Assembly (NCBI GenBank): GCA_903903945.1
Contig: CAIVAP010000262.1
Location: 1 to 33,453, forward strand
Length of the DNA stretch: 33,453 nt
Source: an uncultured bacterium
GTDB lineage: Bacteria > Zixibacteria > MSB-5A5 > CAIYYT01
Direction: 5' to 3'
The notes below the pieces were generated by a model. It saw only the letters and a program-made list of their open reading frames with translations. It did not search any database and was not told the DNA's origin. Numbering within the stretch: position 1 is the first letter of the stretch; each line of letters opens with the position of its first letter. A program made the translations under genes and the position numbers. Of this stretch, positions 24,014 to 31,688 are shown in pieces.

Positions 24014-24192
24014 CCCACCCAAAGCGAAGCGTCGGGTGGGTCATTCATTCTGTGGCTGCAACGCTAATCTCGAATAATCCTGTGCGTCAAAGATCCGCAC
24101 TCTGTACCCCCACCCAAAGCGAAGTGTCGGGTGGGTTATTAATCCTGTGTCTGCAACGCTAATCTCGAATAATCCTGTGCGTCAAAGATCCG
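24014..24192. repeat. 95-bp tandem duplication with CCCACCC/GGGTGGG hairpins
   Basis: Two nearly identical units (24014-24097 and 24109-24192, period 95) each begin with a hairpin CCCACCC...GGGTGGG and continue through CTGCAACGCTAATCTCGAA. The second unit ends inside the last codons and stop of the HTH gene at 24182-24391. The same hairpin type occurs at 25296-25312, so it may be a dispersed REP-like family or duplicated terminators. Confidence 0.85.
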
Positions 24193-24391
24193 TGCCTTCA
24201 TCCGACTCCCCCATCTCGACTATGTCTTTGAACTTCGAATCAAAATGCGACGCAAACCATCTATCGATAATTCCCTTTTTGAATCTCCATTCTTTCCCCA
24301 ACTTAGCCGCCGGTATTTTCTTCTGTTGCGCCCAAGCATAGATCGTCTGCGGCGTGACCTTCAAATACGCTGCTACTTCTTCGAGTGTCAT
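24182..24391 (-). CDS. Excisionase-type helix-turn-helix DNA-binding protein
   Basis: The product is 69 residues from the ATG at 24391; a GTG at 24412 would add seven residues. It matches the excisionase/MerR-like HTH_17 fold throughout: MTLEEVAAYLKVTPQTIYAWA, then KIPAAKLGKEWRFKKGIIDRW. Such proteins bind short DNA targets and act as regulators or recombination directionality factors. No integrase is near, so a regulatory role is more likely. The ATG lies 5 bases after the stop of the membrane-protein gene, indicating an operon with translational coupling. The final codons and stop are part of the 95-bp repeat, so the C-terminal residues may be repeat-derived. Confidence 0.82.
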   Translation of the reverse strand: MTLEEVAAYLKVTPQTIYAWAQQKKIPAAKLGKEWRFKKGIIDRWFASHFDSKFKDIVEMGESDEGTDL

Positions 24392-24395
24392 GATG

Positions 24396-25184
24396 TCACT
24401 TTCCACCGGCACTGTCCTTGAATATGTCCTGCGCCGTATTGTCCGCGGGAGGTATACTCATCTGCCGCGTCGGATGGTTCTGGGGCTCAGGTTTAGCTGG
24501 GCTGATCAATTGATCGACGGCGTAGATCACGGCGGTATAGAAATTCCCCTCCTTGTGCGTAAACATCTCAAACGGCTTCCCATGCTCTCCCAAGAACGGC
24601 CGGAAATTCCACGCCAACTGAATCCCGACGAACGCCAGGATGATCACCCAGAAGCGGAAGACGACGACTCCCGTCCTCGGATAGACATCCTTTTTCTCGC
24701 ACGAAAATTCCAGCGCCCGTACGATCGTGCTCATGCCGAAAATCCCGGCAAACACCAGTATCGCCACGTGCAACAGATGCAAAAAGTAGTAGTTGCCTCC
24801 GGTTAGCAGAAAGATCACGACAATCGGTATGAAGGAAAGCATGATTGCCGCCATCAGCACAAACCCCGACAGCAGTATCGAAACCATCTGATGCAGCTTG
24901 AGCCTTGATCCGAGGATATACTGGACTATGAAGAATGCCGGGAAGCAGATCACCAGCGCAAGCGTGAAAAGTACGGCCAACTTCACCCCCGAGACAACGG
25001 CCTGCAGCAAACCGCTGTACGCCCCCATCACGAGGCCGTACAAAAACAGAAACGATCCCAGCAGGAGTATCTGATCGAATATCCTCAATCCGGCCCCCTC
25101 AGTCTCCATCATCTTTTCATAGAAAAGCTCGGAGTTCGAGAACGACGGAAAATTCTGAAACGAGAACAACTTGCCAACTGCCAT
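24396..25184 (-). CDS. Multi-spanning integral membrane protein of unknown function
   Basis: This 262-residue protein is preceded by TGGAGGAATC. After about 30 soluble residues it has about six predicted membrane spans (roughly residues 38-58, 65-90, 100-125, 130-150, 175-195 and a weaker one). It ends with a soluble proline-rich tail of about 40 residues. The segment RLKLHQMVSILLSGFVLMAAI between spans and FRPFLGEHGKPFEMF after the last span look conserved-type but point to no function I can name. It is first in an operon with the HTH gene. A possible promoter lies at 25216-25244. I do not assign a role. Confidence 0.7.
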   Translation of the reverse strand: MAVGKLFSFQNFPSFSNSELFYEKMMETEGAGLRIFDQILLLGSFLFLYGLVMGAYSGLLQAVVSGVKLAVLFTLALVICFPAFFIVQYILGSRLKLHQMVSILLSGFVLMAAIMLSFIPIVVIFLLTGGNYYFLHLLHVAILVFAGIFGMSTIVRALEFSCEKKDVYPRTGVVVFRFWVIILAFVGIQLAWNFRPFLGEHGKPFEMFTHKEGNFYTAVIYAVDQLISPAKPEPQNHPTRQMSIPPADNTAQDIFKDSAGGK

Positions 25185-25215
25185 GATTCCTCCAATTCAA
25201 GACTATCTCACCACC

Positions 25216-25244
25216 AATTTACACAAACCCGAATCGTTTTGCAA
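25216..25244 (-). promoter_or_regulatory. Sigma-70-type promoter for the membrane protein/HTH operon
   Basis: On the minus strand TTGCAA (25244-25239), 17 bp, TAAATT (25221-25216), 31 bp before the start codon. Confidence 0.55.
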
Positions 25245-25295
25245 GTGTTTTTATCGGTTTGCTACTGTTTATTATATTATTCTATTGATTAGTAT

Positions 25296-25312
25296 CCCAC
25301 CCAGCGGGTGGG
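25296..25312. repeat. CCCACCC/GGGTGGG hairpin
   Basis: A 7-bp perfect inverted repeat with a three-base loop, of the same kind that opens each unit of the tandem duplication at 24014-24192. Confidence 0.6.
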
Positions 25313-25640
25313 TTTAGGCTTCTTCTGCCAGGTCTATCTCAAGCAGAACGGTCGCCCCGTCGGCTTTCTATTGATGGAGACAGCAGGCATAATCAAGCAT
25401 CCCACCAGCTTGGGAGGAGTACTGGTGTACTTTCTAAGAAACTGATTGATCACGATTTCCCTTCTCTCTTTCAAGAATTGGCATATATTGCAGCGCAAGG
25501 GTCATAAGATGTTAAACCAATCCGCTGTAGTTTTTTGTGATGAATATGGACTTCGTGTAGACATAACCAGAGGAAATAAATATACAAGCGCCGGGGCAGA
25601 GTACCCTTCATGAAGAGACCAAGAAGATAGGGAGTCAATT
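25313..25640. other. Intergenic region before the coiled-coil protein gene
   Basis: No gene is supported. A weaker hairpin TCCCACCAGCTTGGGAGGA lies near 25399-25417. A TTGGCATATATTGC at 25478-25491 looks like a sigma-54 site but its spacing is two bases short. A minus-strand open frame (25502-25762) has no family resemblance and overlaps the start of the next gene. Confidence 0.4.
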
Positions 25641-26075
25641 ATGCCGAAAAAGCAAGAAACGGTAGATTTCAGCAATTCGTTACGACTGTCTTCCGACAAT
25701 ACCCTCCGCGCAAATTCAAGCAACGCAATCATGGTTAGTAAGGAGAAGTTCAACCGGATCATGCAGCTCTCCGAGAAGTACGACCTGGAGCAAGAGGTCA
25801 GTCGCCTGAATTACGAGATTGAAAGGCAGAAGAGAGGACAGCAACAGCTAGCTGCGGCGACGTGGGCACAGTCTCAAGTTCAACAACAGTTTGCGGTTCC
25901 CAACTCTATTCCGGGATTTATTGACGCGCGAGGTTCAGCGTGGGGATCTGCCGCCCATAGAGCAATGGGATCCGCATATCTAATCGCACAACAGACTCGT
26001 TATATGATGTCGTCAGTCTCAGGATATAATCCGTCGATCATCGGTCAAACCGCAATGCGTTTGTTCCCATATTGA
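25641..26075 (+). CDS. Hypothetical coiled-coil protein
   Basis: This 144-residue protein is preceded by GGGAG 7 bases before the ATG. I do not recognise it. Residues about 35-75 (KEKFNRIMQLSEKYDLEQEV and on) are strongly charged and helical, likely a coiled coil, followed by a Gln/Ala-rich stretch. The C-terminal half is small-residue and aromatic rich (GSAWGSAAHRAMGSAYLIAQ). No signal peptide or membrane span is clear. The stop overlaps the region just before the zinc-finger gene, whose ribosome binding site lies within a few bases of this stop, so the two are an operon and may work together. Confidence 0.6.
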   Translation: MPKKQETVDFSNSLRLSSDNTLRANSSNAIMVSKEKFNRIMQLSEKYDLEQEVSRLNYEIERQKRGQQQLAAATWAQSQVQQQFAVPNSIPGFIDARGSAWGSAAHRAMGSAYLIAQQTRYMMSSVSGYNPSIIGQTAMRLFPY

Positions 26076-26089
26076 AAGGAGAAAGGCCA

Positions 26090-26530
26090 GTGACTGACCA
26101 ACCAGTCGTCGTGTTCTGTGATCTATGCGGCGCCGGAATCAACATCGTTAAAGGTGATCGCATTTTCAGGTGTCCGAAGTGCAAGCAACAGCGTTGCTCT
26201 ACATGTAACAATTCAGCCTCACAGCAGGTTAGGACTCTTCTGAACAACACTTATGGCAAAGGAAGTGAGGCAGATCGAAAATGGAAGGACTGGGCGGAAA
26301 ACGAACAGTCTTGTCCAAGCTGCGTTTCAAAAAAGGAAATGAGTGTTTCCTGCCGCACTTGTGGGGGAAGTGGTGGATGGAAATGCGACAAATGCAAAGG
26401 CGAGGGTAAGGCTCGCCCCGATGCATGGATTGATGGTTTCAAGAAGTCTGATTGCAAGAAGTGTGCCGGCACCGGCAAGGTCAAATGCCACGAGTGCGGT
26501 GGAACGGGGAAACAGAAGGGAATGCGATAG
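26090..26530 (+). CDS. DnaJ-type cysteine-rich zinc-finger protein
   Basis: The product is 146 residues from the GTG at 26090, which has AAGGAG 9 bases upstream; an in-frame TTG at 26072 would overlap the previous stop codon. The N-terminal half has paired CxxC knuckles (CDLC, CPKC, CSTC, CPSC), suggesting one or two zinc ribbons. The C-terminal half has four CxxCxGxG repeats (CRTCGGSG, CDKCKGEG, CKKCAGTG, CHECGGTG), the signature of the DnaJ central zinc-finger domain that binds two zinc ions and helps hold unfolded protein. There is no J-domain, so it is not a full DnaJ co-chaperone. It may serve folding or assembly of the preceding coiled-coil protein; that is inference. Confidence 0.78.
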   Translation: MTDQPVVVFCDLCGAGINIVKGDRIFRCPKCKQQRCSTCNNSASQQVRTLLNNTYGKGSEADRKWKDWAENEQSCPSCVSKKEMSVSCRTCGGSGGWKCDKCKGEGKARPDAWIDGFKKSDCKKCAGTGKVKCHECGGTGKQKGMR

Positions 26531-26609
26531 AATCTGTTATGCGAGTTCAGTAAGTCGGAACCACAGGGGTTCGTACCTACCAAATCTAATAAGGCGATAC
26601 CGAGATACC

Positions 26610-28979
26610 CTATCCCTTCAACTTCACAATCGTCACGCCCCAACTCCCTTCGTTCCATTCGCCGAGTTGGAAAGATTCGACCATCTTGTTCTTGGAGAGA
26701 TATTCGCGTACCATCCGCTTTAGAGCGCCGGTGCCTTTGCCATGGACAATGCGGACACTGGGGACGTTCGAGAGCGAAACCTCGTCGAAGTATTTGTCAA
26801 GCGCGTCGCGCGCTTCTTCGATGGTCATTCCCCGCAGCGAGATTTCGACCGGGGTATCGTCTTTGTAGGGCTGGTAACTGACCCCCTCCGGCAGGAACGA
26901 TTTCTTCTTTTCGCCGACTGCCTTTCGCAGATCGACAATGTTCATGGTGTAGAGAACTTTGCCGATGCGTACGCGGGCGCGCTTGCCGTCGGCGAATTTC
27001 TCCATGTACTCGCCATCGGTTTGCAGACGATCAATCCAGACCTTGTCGCCAACGTCGGGGATATCCCCCTTTTCCGGTGGCGGCGTGAGTGCAGCCGTGC
27101 GGACTGACAATTCACGACGCAGGTCGTCGAGCGATTTGCGGCTCTGCTTGATTGTGTCCTTCGATGTCTTGTCACTTTGCAGCTCACTAACCAGAGCTTC
27201 AAGTTTCAGCCGTGTTTCTTCAACCAGCTTCGTGGCCTCGGCCGATCCATCTTTCAGAAGCTGCTTCTCTCGCGCTTGCACTTTTTCAGCGTGTTCTTTG
27301 TGCTGCCGCTCCAACTCGGTTGCGTGCGCGAGCTTCTCTTTCAATTCACGGCGTTCGGACTCGGTGGACATCAGTTCGCTTTCCAAACGAGCAATCAAAT
27401 CGGACAGCGACCGTTCCTGCGTGCCGACTAACTCCCCGGCGCGCGTCAGCACTTCTTTGGGCATTCCAAGTCGCGCCGCCATCTCCAGCGCATAGCTTGA
27501 TCCCGGCAAACCGGTGCGCAATCGGTAGGTTGGCTGGAGAGTTTGGCGGTTGAACTCCATCGAGGCGTTTTCCACCTTCTTGTTGGTCTCGGCGATCGCT
27601 TTCAGAGCGGAATAGTGCGTAGTGACAATACACCTGGCGTTCGTCCGTGACACGTACTCAATAACGGCTTCCGCCAGCGCGGCGCCCTCTTTGGGATCGG
27701 TGCCGACGCCGATTTCGTCGAAAAGCACAAGACTGCGTTCATCACACGCGGCAATAGCCGCCGTAATTCGCGAGATATGCGATGAAAACGTGGAAAGCGA
27801 CAACTCGATAGACTGCTCATCGCCGATGTCGGCAAAGACTTGATCAAACACCCCCAGTTCCGATTTGGCGTCAGCGCTGATCAGCAGTCCCGCCTGTGCC
27901 ATCAGCACCAGCAGGCCGACCGTCTTCAGGGCCACTGTCTTGCCGCCGGTGTTGGGGCCGGTCACGATAATGATGTTGCGGTCAATCCCAAGTTCAAGCG
28001 AAAGCGAAACAACATCCTGCTTCCGTTTCGCCGAAAGCAACAGCAGCGGGTGATACGCCGCCTGCAGACTCACGACCGGCTCCCGCCTGAGTACAGGCAT
28101 GACGCCGTCGGTGCGAACGGCAAATGCCCCCTTGGCGTGTAAAAAGTCAAGTCGTCCGTAGAGTTCCCAGTTGCGCTCGATCTCCGTTGAATGGGTTCTG
28201 GCAAGGTCACTTAGTTCAAGCAATATCCGTTCGATCTCATGCACTTCTTCCATGTTCAGTTGCTTGAGCTTGTTGTTCAGTTCGATCGCTTCGGTCGGTT
28301 CGACGTACAAGGTTGCGCCCGACTTGGAGCGATCGTGCACGACCGATTCTCTCGGATTGTACTCACTGTCAGGAATGGGAATGACATACCGACCATCGCG
28401 CATCGTGACTACGTCATCCAGTCGATCGGCGCGATGGGCTTTGCCACCGATGATGCGTTGCAGCCGATCAAGTATGACCGCGCGCGCATGCACTTTGTCA
28501 TTGCGAATTTTCCGCAGCCGAGGCGAGGCGGAATCTTTGATCTCGCCGGTACGGTCGATTGCCTGATCGATGCGCAGGATCAGATCGTGCAACGGTTCCA
28601 ACTGTCCGAGGTAGTTGATGACGCGCGGGTACTTGGTTTCCTTATTCCGGCGGTACTGATGCAGTGCCACGATTATCTTCTGAAAGTCTGCCACTCGTTT
28701 GAGCTGCTCGGGATCGAGAATCGAACCTACCACTTTGATCTTGCCGACCAGCGCTTCGATTTTCTCGACCTGCTCGAGCGGAATCGCTTCTTCGAACTCA
28801 ATGATCTCCCGCATCTCCAGCGTCTCCTGCAAAGCGGTTTCGATCATTAACGGGTCGCTGGAAGGGAGCATTCGCTCGACATGTCTCTTGCCACCATCGC
28901 AGAAGCAGAGTTTGGCGACTTCCTCCTTGATGCGGGTGAACTCGAGCGAATCGAGGGTATGGCGGGCAAATTGATGCAT
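26610..28979 (-). CDS. mutS2: MutS2-family endonuclease/ATPase with Smr domain
   Basis: The product is 789 residues from the ATG at 28979, where family-like sequence begins (HQFARHTLDSLEFTRIKEEV). The 34-residue in-frame extension upstream overlaps the likely promoter and is not family-like. It contains the MutS lever and clamp regions, the Walker A TGPNTGGKTVALK at about residues 340-352, the Walker B/signature region SLVLFDEIGVGTDPKEGAAL, a long charged coiled coil (about residues 510-620), and a C-terminal Smr nuclease domain (SLRGMTIEEARDAL, then VRIVHGKGTGALKRMV). The usual DLRG of Smr is SLRG here. MutS2 limits recombination and, in Bacillus, rescues collided ribosomes. It is a monocistronic-looking gene, divergent from the TPR lipoprotein. 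Confidence 0.94.
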   Translation of the reverse strand: MHQFARHTLDSLEFTRIKEEVAKLCFCDGGKRHVERMLPSSDPLMIETALQETLEMREIIEFEEAIPLEQVEKIEALVGKIKVVGSILDPEQLKRVADFQKIIVALHQYRRNKETKYPRVINYLGQLEPLHDLILRIDQAIDRTGEIKDSASPRLRKIRNDKVHARAVILDRLQRIIGGKAHRADRLDDVVTMRDGRYVIPIPDSEYNPRESVVHDRSKSGATLYVEPTEAIELNNKLKQLNMEEVHEIERILLELSDLARTHSTEIERNWELYGRLDFLHAKGAFAVRTDGVMPVLRREPVVSLQAAYHPLLLLSAKRKQDVVSLSLELGIDRNIIIVTGPNTGGKTVALKTVGLLVLMAQAGLLISADAKSELGVFDQVFADIGDEQSIELSLSTFSSHISRITAAIAACDERSLVLFDEIGVGTDPKEGAALAEAVIEYVSRTNARCIVTTHYSALKAIAETNKKVENASMEFNRQTLQPTYRLRTGLPGSSYALEMAARLGMPKEVLTRAGELVGTQERSLSDLIARLESELMSTESERRELKEKLAHATELERQHKEHAEKVQAREKQLLKDGSAEATKLVEETRLKLEALVSELQSDKTSKDTIKQSRKSLDDLRRELSVRTAALTPPPEKGDIPDVGDKVWIDRLQTDGEYMEKFADGKRARVRIGKVLYTMNIVDLRKAVGEKKKSFLPEGVSYQPYKDDTPVEISLRGMTIEEARDALDKYFDEVSLSNVPSVRIVHGKGTGALKRMVREYLSKNKMVESFQLGEWNEGSWGVTIVKLKG

Positions 28980-28986
28980 CGCGAAT

Positions 28987-29014
28987 ATAATAGCGATTCT
29001 GCCCGAGGTCGCAA
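28987..29014 (-). promoter_or_regulatory. Promoter placed for a leaderless mutS2 transcript
   Basis: On the minus strand TTGCGA (29014-29009), 16 bp, TATTAT (28992-28987) leave only seven bases before the ATG at 28979, so transcription would begin at or next to the A of the start codon. No Shine-Dalgarno sequence is present between. Confidence 0.5.
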
Positions 29015-29260
29015 ACGAAATGTCCGGGGTTGCGTTCAAAGAGCAATTGAGCTTGACAATGGTTTGGGTGGACGTTACCATTTTTGTAGGATTCAGGGAA
29101 TGAGTCCACAGAGGCGAAAGTTCGGGACACCTTACCGTAATGAAACACGGGCTATCCTGCTCTGACAGATTCTCTATTGGTGTTCACATTGCGGCTAACC
29201 ACCGTCTGAAGATTTGTACCGGAAGGTCGATAAACTAAACTAATGGCGCTAAAGGGAATT

Positions 29261-30775
29261 ATGAAAGCTTTAACACTGATCCCAACACTACTGCTTGTGT
29301 GCGCGATTCTGCTTGTCTCGTGTTCGGGCTACCAGCCGGAGGCAAAACGCTATCAGGTGGAGAAGGCGTTTCTCGACGCCGATAAGGCAGTGACCAATTA
29401 TGGTGTCAAGCCGGAGTTGCGCTCGACACAGGATTACCTGAATCTGGTGAGCGGCTACCAGAAGGTCTATTCGTTGTTTGAAACCCTCTTCCCCAATCTG
29501 GAAAGCAAAACATCATTGTCGACCACAGAAAGGGAAGCGGCATTCCTGGCCGGTAAGGCCTTGGTCGTGGCTGCAAATCTGCTGGTGACTGGCGGCCAGC
29601 CGGACTCAGCTGTGGTTATACTCAATCAGGTCATCGCAACCAAATACTTTTCGCCACAACATCAGAGCGAGGCATTGCTGCTGCTTGGTCGTACCGCTGA
29701 GCGGCAGGGCAACTGGATTGATGCCGAGGCGGCTTATGCCAAGCTGCTTGAACTATTCTACCCACCGGTGGTTGACAAGATTTTTCCGGCGATGGATGTG
29801 ATGACGCTTCCAAAAGCTATTGTCGAACATTACCAATCTATCGGTGATACGGCGACAGCTTTGCAGAAGGCCGACTGGGCGATCAGCTATTACCAGAAAA
29901 TCGTGAGCAGTTACCCACACAATCCACTGACTATGGCGGCAACCCGGCTGCTAGCGGAAGCCTACAACTTCAAGGGAGACTTCCAGAGATCGGTCAGTCT
30001 CCTGGAAACAGTCAAGGATTCTACCGGCAACATTGTTGATGCCGCCAAGGGAATGATTGCCGACCTGTATTTGGGTCGGCTCGACCGCAAAAATGAAGCA
30101 GTTCAGATGTATCAGGATCTTGTCAGCAAGGCAGGCGATTCGAGTGTGATTGCATCTTCGCTGATGAAACTGGCTACGATCGAGTTTGCGAACAAGCGCT
30201 ACGACTCTGGACGAGAGTACCTGCACAAGCTGACTAATGCTTTCCCGCGATCAACACTCCTGCAAATAGGAGCACAGCAGATGCTGGCTCAGAGCTTCGA
30301 AGATCAGGGCGAGTATGATCGAGCCAAACAAGAATACCTCAATTTAATCAATGCCTATCCCAACACGCAGCAGTCCCTCGAATCTATGATGTACCTCCCC
30401 GATTTTTTCAAGAAAATCGGACAGCCTGTTTTGGCGGAACAGTGGGTGATCAAAACGGAGGAAAAACTTAAGAACTTGGCCAAGAACAGCGGGGATAAAC
30501 GCCTGATATTGATGGCCTTTTCCTATTTGGCGTCATTCTATTCGCATAACAAGATGTATGATCTGGCGATTACGCAGTATCTTGAATTGCGGGCGCAGTT
30601 TCCGAAATCGGCGCAAGCGGCCGACGCACTCCTAAGGGTCGGAATGATTTACCAGTTCTCCAAGAAGGACAAAGTGCGGGCGCTTGAGGCGTACAAGGAA
30701 TTCGTGAAACAATACCCCACCTCGGTTGTAAGAAGAACGATTGAACAAGAGATTAGGAAATTAGAGCAAGGATAA
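29261..30775 (+). CDS. TPR-repeat lipoprotein
   Basis: From the ATG at 29261 (AAAGGGA just upstream) the product is 504 residues; an in-frame ATG at 29243 is an alternative. The N-terminus is a lipoprotein signal with lipobox LVSC (Cys21). The rest is helical with tetratricopeptide-type repeats, for example the DSAVVILNQVIATKYFSPQ segment, then ALLLLGRTAERQGNWIDAEA, then YDLAITQYLELRAQFPKSAQ, and ALEAYKEFVKQYPTS at the end. Such surface or periplasmic TPR lipoproteins act as scaffolds for envelope assembly (BamD- or YbgF/CpoB-like), but this one is longer than either and its partner is unknown. It lies 22 bp upstream of a small secreted protein gene, forming a two-gene operon ended by the hairpin at 31395. 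Confidence 0.8.
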   Translation: MKALTLIPTLLLVCAILLVSCSGYQPEAKRYQVEKAFLDADKAVTNYGVKPELRSTQDYLNLVSGYQKVYSLFETLFPNLESKTSLSTTEREAAFLAGKALVVAANLLVTGGQPDSAVVILNQVIATKYFSPQHQSEALLLLGRTAERQGNWIDAEAAYAKLLELFYPPVVDKIFPAMDVMTLPKAIVEHYQSIGDTATALQKADWAISYYQKIVSSYPHNPLTMAATRLLAEAYNFKGDFQRSVSLLETVKDSTGNIVDAAKGMIADLYLGRLDRKNEAVQMYQDLVSKAGDSSVIASSLMKLATIEFANKRYDSGREYLHKLTNAFPRSTLLQIGAQQMLAQSFEDQGEYDRAKQEYLNLINAYPNTQQSLESMMYLPDFFKKIGQPVLAEQWVIKTEEKLKNLAKNSGDKRLILMAFSYLASFYSHNKMYDLAITQYLELRAQFPKSAQAADALLRVGMIYQFSKKDKVRALEAYKEFVKQYPTSVVRRTIEQEIRKLEQG

Positions 30776-30797
30776 CTTAGCTACAGGGAGGAAATGA

Positions 30798-31370
30798 ATG
30801 AAAAAGCAACACTTTCTCATCTTCGCTTCGGTTCTCATTGTCCTGTTTACGGTTACGCTACTGGCTCAAAACAAGCCGAAGGACCCGTACGGGAAGGCAG
30901 ACAAGGCGGAAGTCATTGTGCGTCAAGTGAAACCCAATCACTTTGTCTTTGAGTTGGGTTGGGACAATGACGAGAAACTGGCTGCAATGACTTTCCCGTT
31001 GATTGTCAAAGGGAAAAGCTTCAAGATGCATTATGATTCAGTGAGTTGGAAAGGTCGCGCTGAATACTTCGCTGTCAAGTCGGTGCATCCAGTTGACTCA
31101 TTGCAGCAGGTTCTGGTCGGTCTTCTGGCAGATATCAACGGCAGCACCCCTCCCTTGGGCGAAGGGAAAGGCACTCTTGCCAAGCTCTATTTCACGGCCG
31201 AATCGGGAACTAAGAGGGCTATTGATGTCTGCGAGATCATGGTTGATACGACAACTATCGAACCTTCCAACACACTCTATGGCGTCATTCCTGACGGCAC
31301 GGGCGCTGTCCACCCAGCATACAGTGTTGTGAGAATGTTAGCTACCGGGCAGCCTGCACCATGTAAGTAG
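30798..31370 (+). CDS. Secreted protein of unknown function, possibly a cohesin-like β-sandwich
   Basis: This 190-residue protein follows GGGAGGAA and begins with a Sec signal peptide (hydrophobic about residues 5-22, LLAQNK). The mature part is rich in β-type sequence: HFVFELGWDNDEKLAAMTFP, then the VKGKSFKMHYDSVSWKGRA segment, LLADINGSTPPLGEGKGTLA and KLYFTAESG. The order of a hydrophobic strand, a DSVSW-like strand, and a GxGxLAKLYF strand resembles cohesin-type domains in general layout, but no dockerin is visible and I do not name a family. It is second in an operon with the TPR lipoprotein, so it may be an exported partner of it. Confidence 0.6.
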   Translation: MKKQHFLIFASVLIVLFTVTLLAQNKPKDPYGKADKAEVIVRQVKPNHFVFELGWDNDEKLAAMTFPLIVKGKSFKMHYDSVSWKGRAEYFAVKSVHPVDSLQQVLVGLLADINGSTPPLGEGKGTLAKLYFTAESGTKRAIDVCEIMVDTTTIEPSNTLYGVIPDGTGAVHPAYSVVRMLATGQPAPCK

Positions 31371-31394
31371 TTGCCTGATAATAGCTAATGCAAG

Positions 31395-31426
31395 AAAAAG
31401 GTCTCTGTAGCCAGAGACCTTTTTTT
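31395..31426 (+). terminator. Strong Rho-independent terminator
   Basis: A perfect stem AAAGGTCTCTG/CAGAGACCTTT with a four-base loop is followed by a run of seven or more T. It ends the TPR lipoprotein/secreted protein operon. Confidence 0.9.
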
Positions 31427-31629
31427 GTTAGCGATTTCGACAGCGACGAAAATTGTTAGTTCGTTGAATATCAATCACTTACAACGTGAGACCCAAAGAT
31501 AGTCAAGAAGTATGTCGAAAAACTGAACAACCAGAACGCGGTTGCGGCCTGTCGAAAACAGTAGAAACGAATGACCTCGACAATCTATTGATTGACAATC
31601 ACTTAGCTTTCAGAAAAACCGCCTCAATA

Positions 31630-31645
31630 TGGCACGGCGTTTGCT
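31630..31645 (+). promoter_or_regulatory. Sigma-54 (RpoN) promoter of the PEP-CTERM gene
   Basis: TGGCACGGCGTTTGCT matches the -24/-12 consensus TGGCAC-N5-TTGCW exactly, including the GG-to-GC spacing. It lies 43 bp upstream of the PEP-CTERM start codon and after the preceding strong terminator, with transcription expected to start around 31656. Confidence 0.85.
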
Positions 31646-31688
31646 TAAGGAAGAAGTGATGAATAGCACTAACCTTTTGGAGGAAATA

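Noticed and set aside
24014..24192. CRISPR array
   Set aside because: Only two units of 95 bp with no spacers between; it is a simple tandem duplication.
25478..25491. Sigma-54-like site TTGGCATATATTGC
   Set aside because: Only three bases separate TGGCAT from TTGC, where five are needed, so the -24 and -12 elements would be out of register.
25502..25762. 86-codon minus-strand frame
   Set aside because: No ribosome binding site or family likeness, and it overlaps the start of a better supported plus-strand gene.
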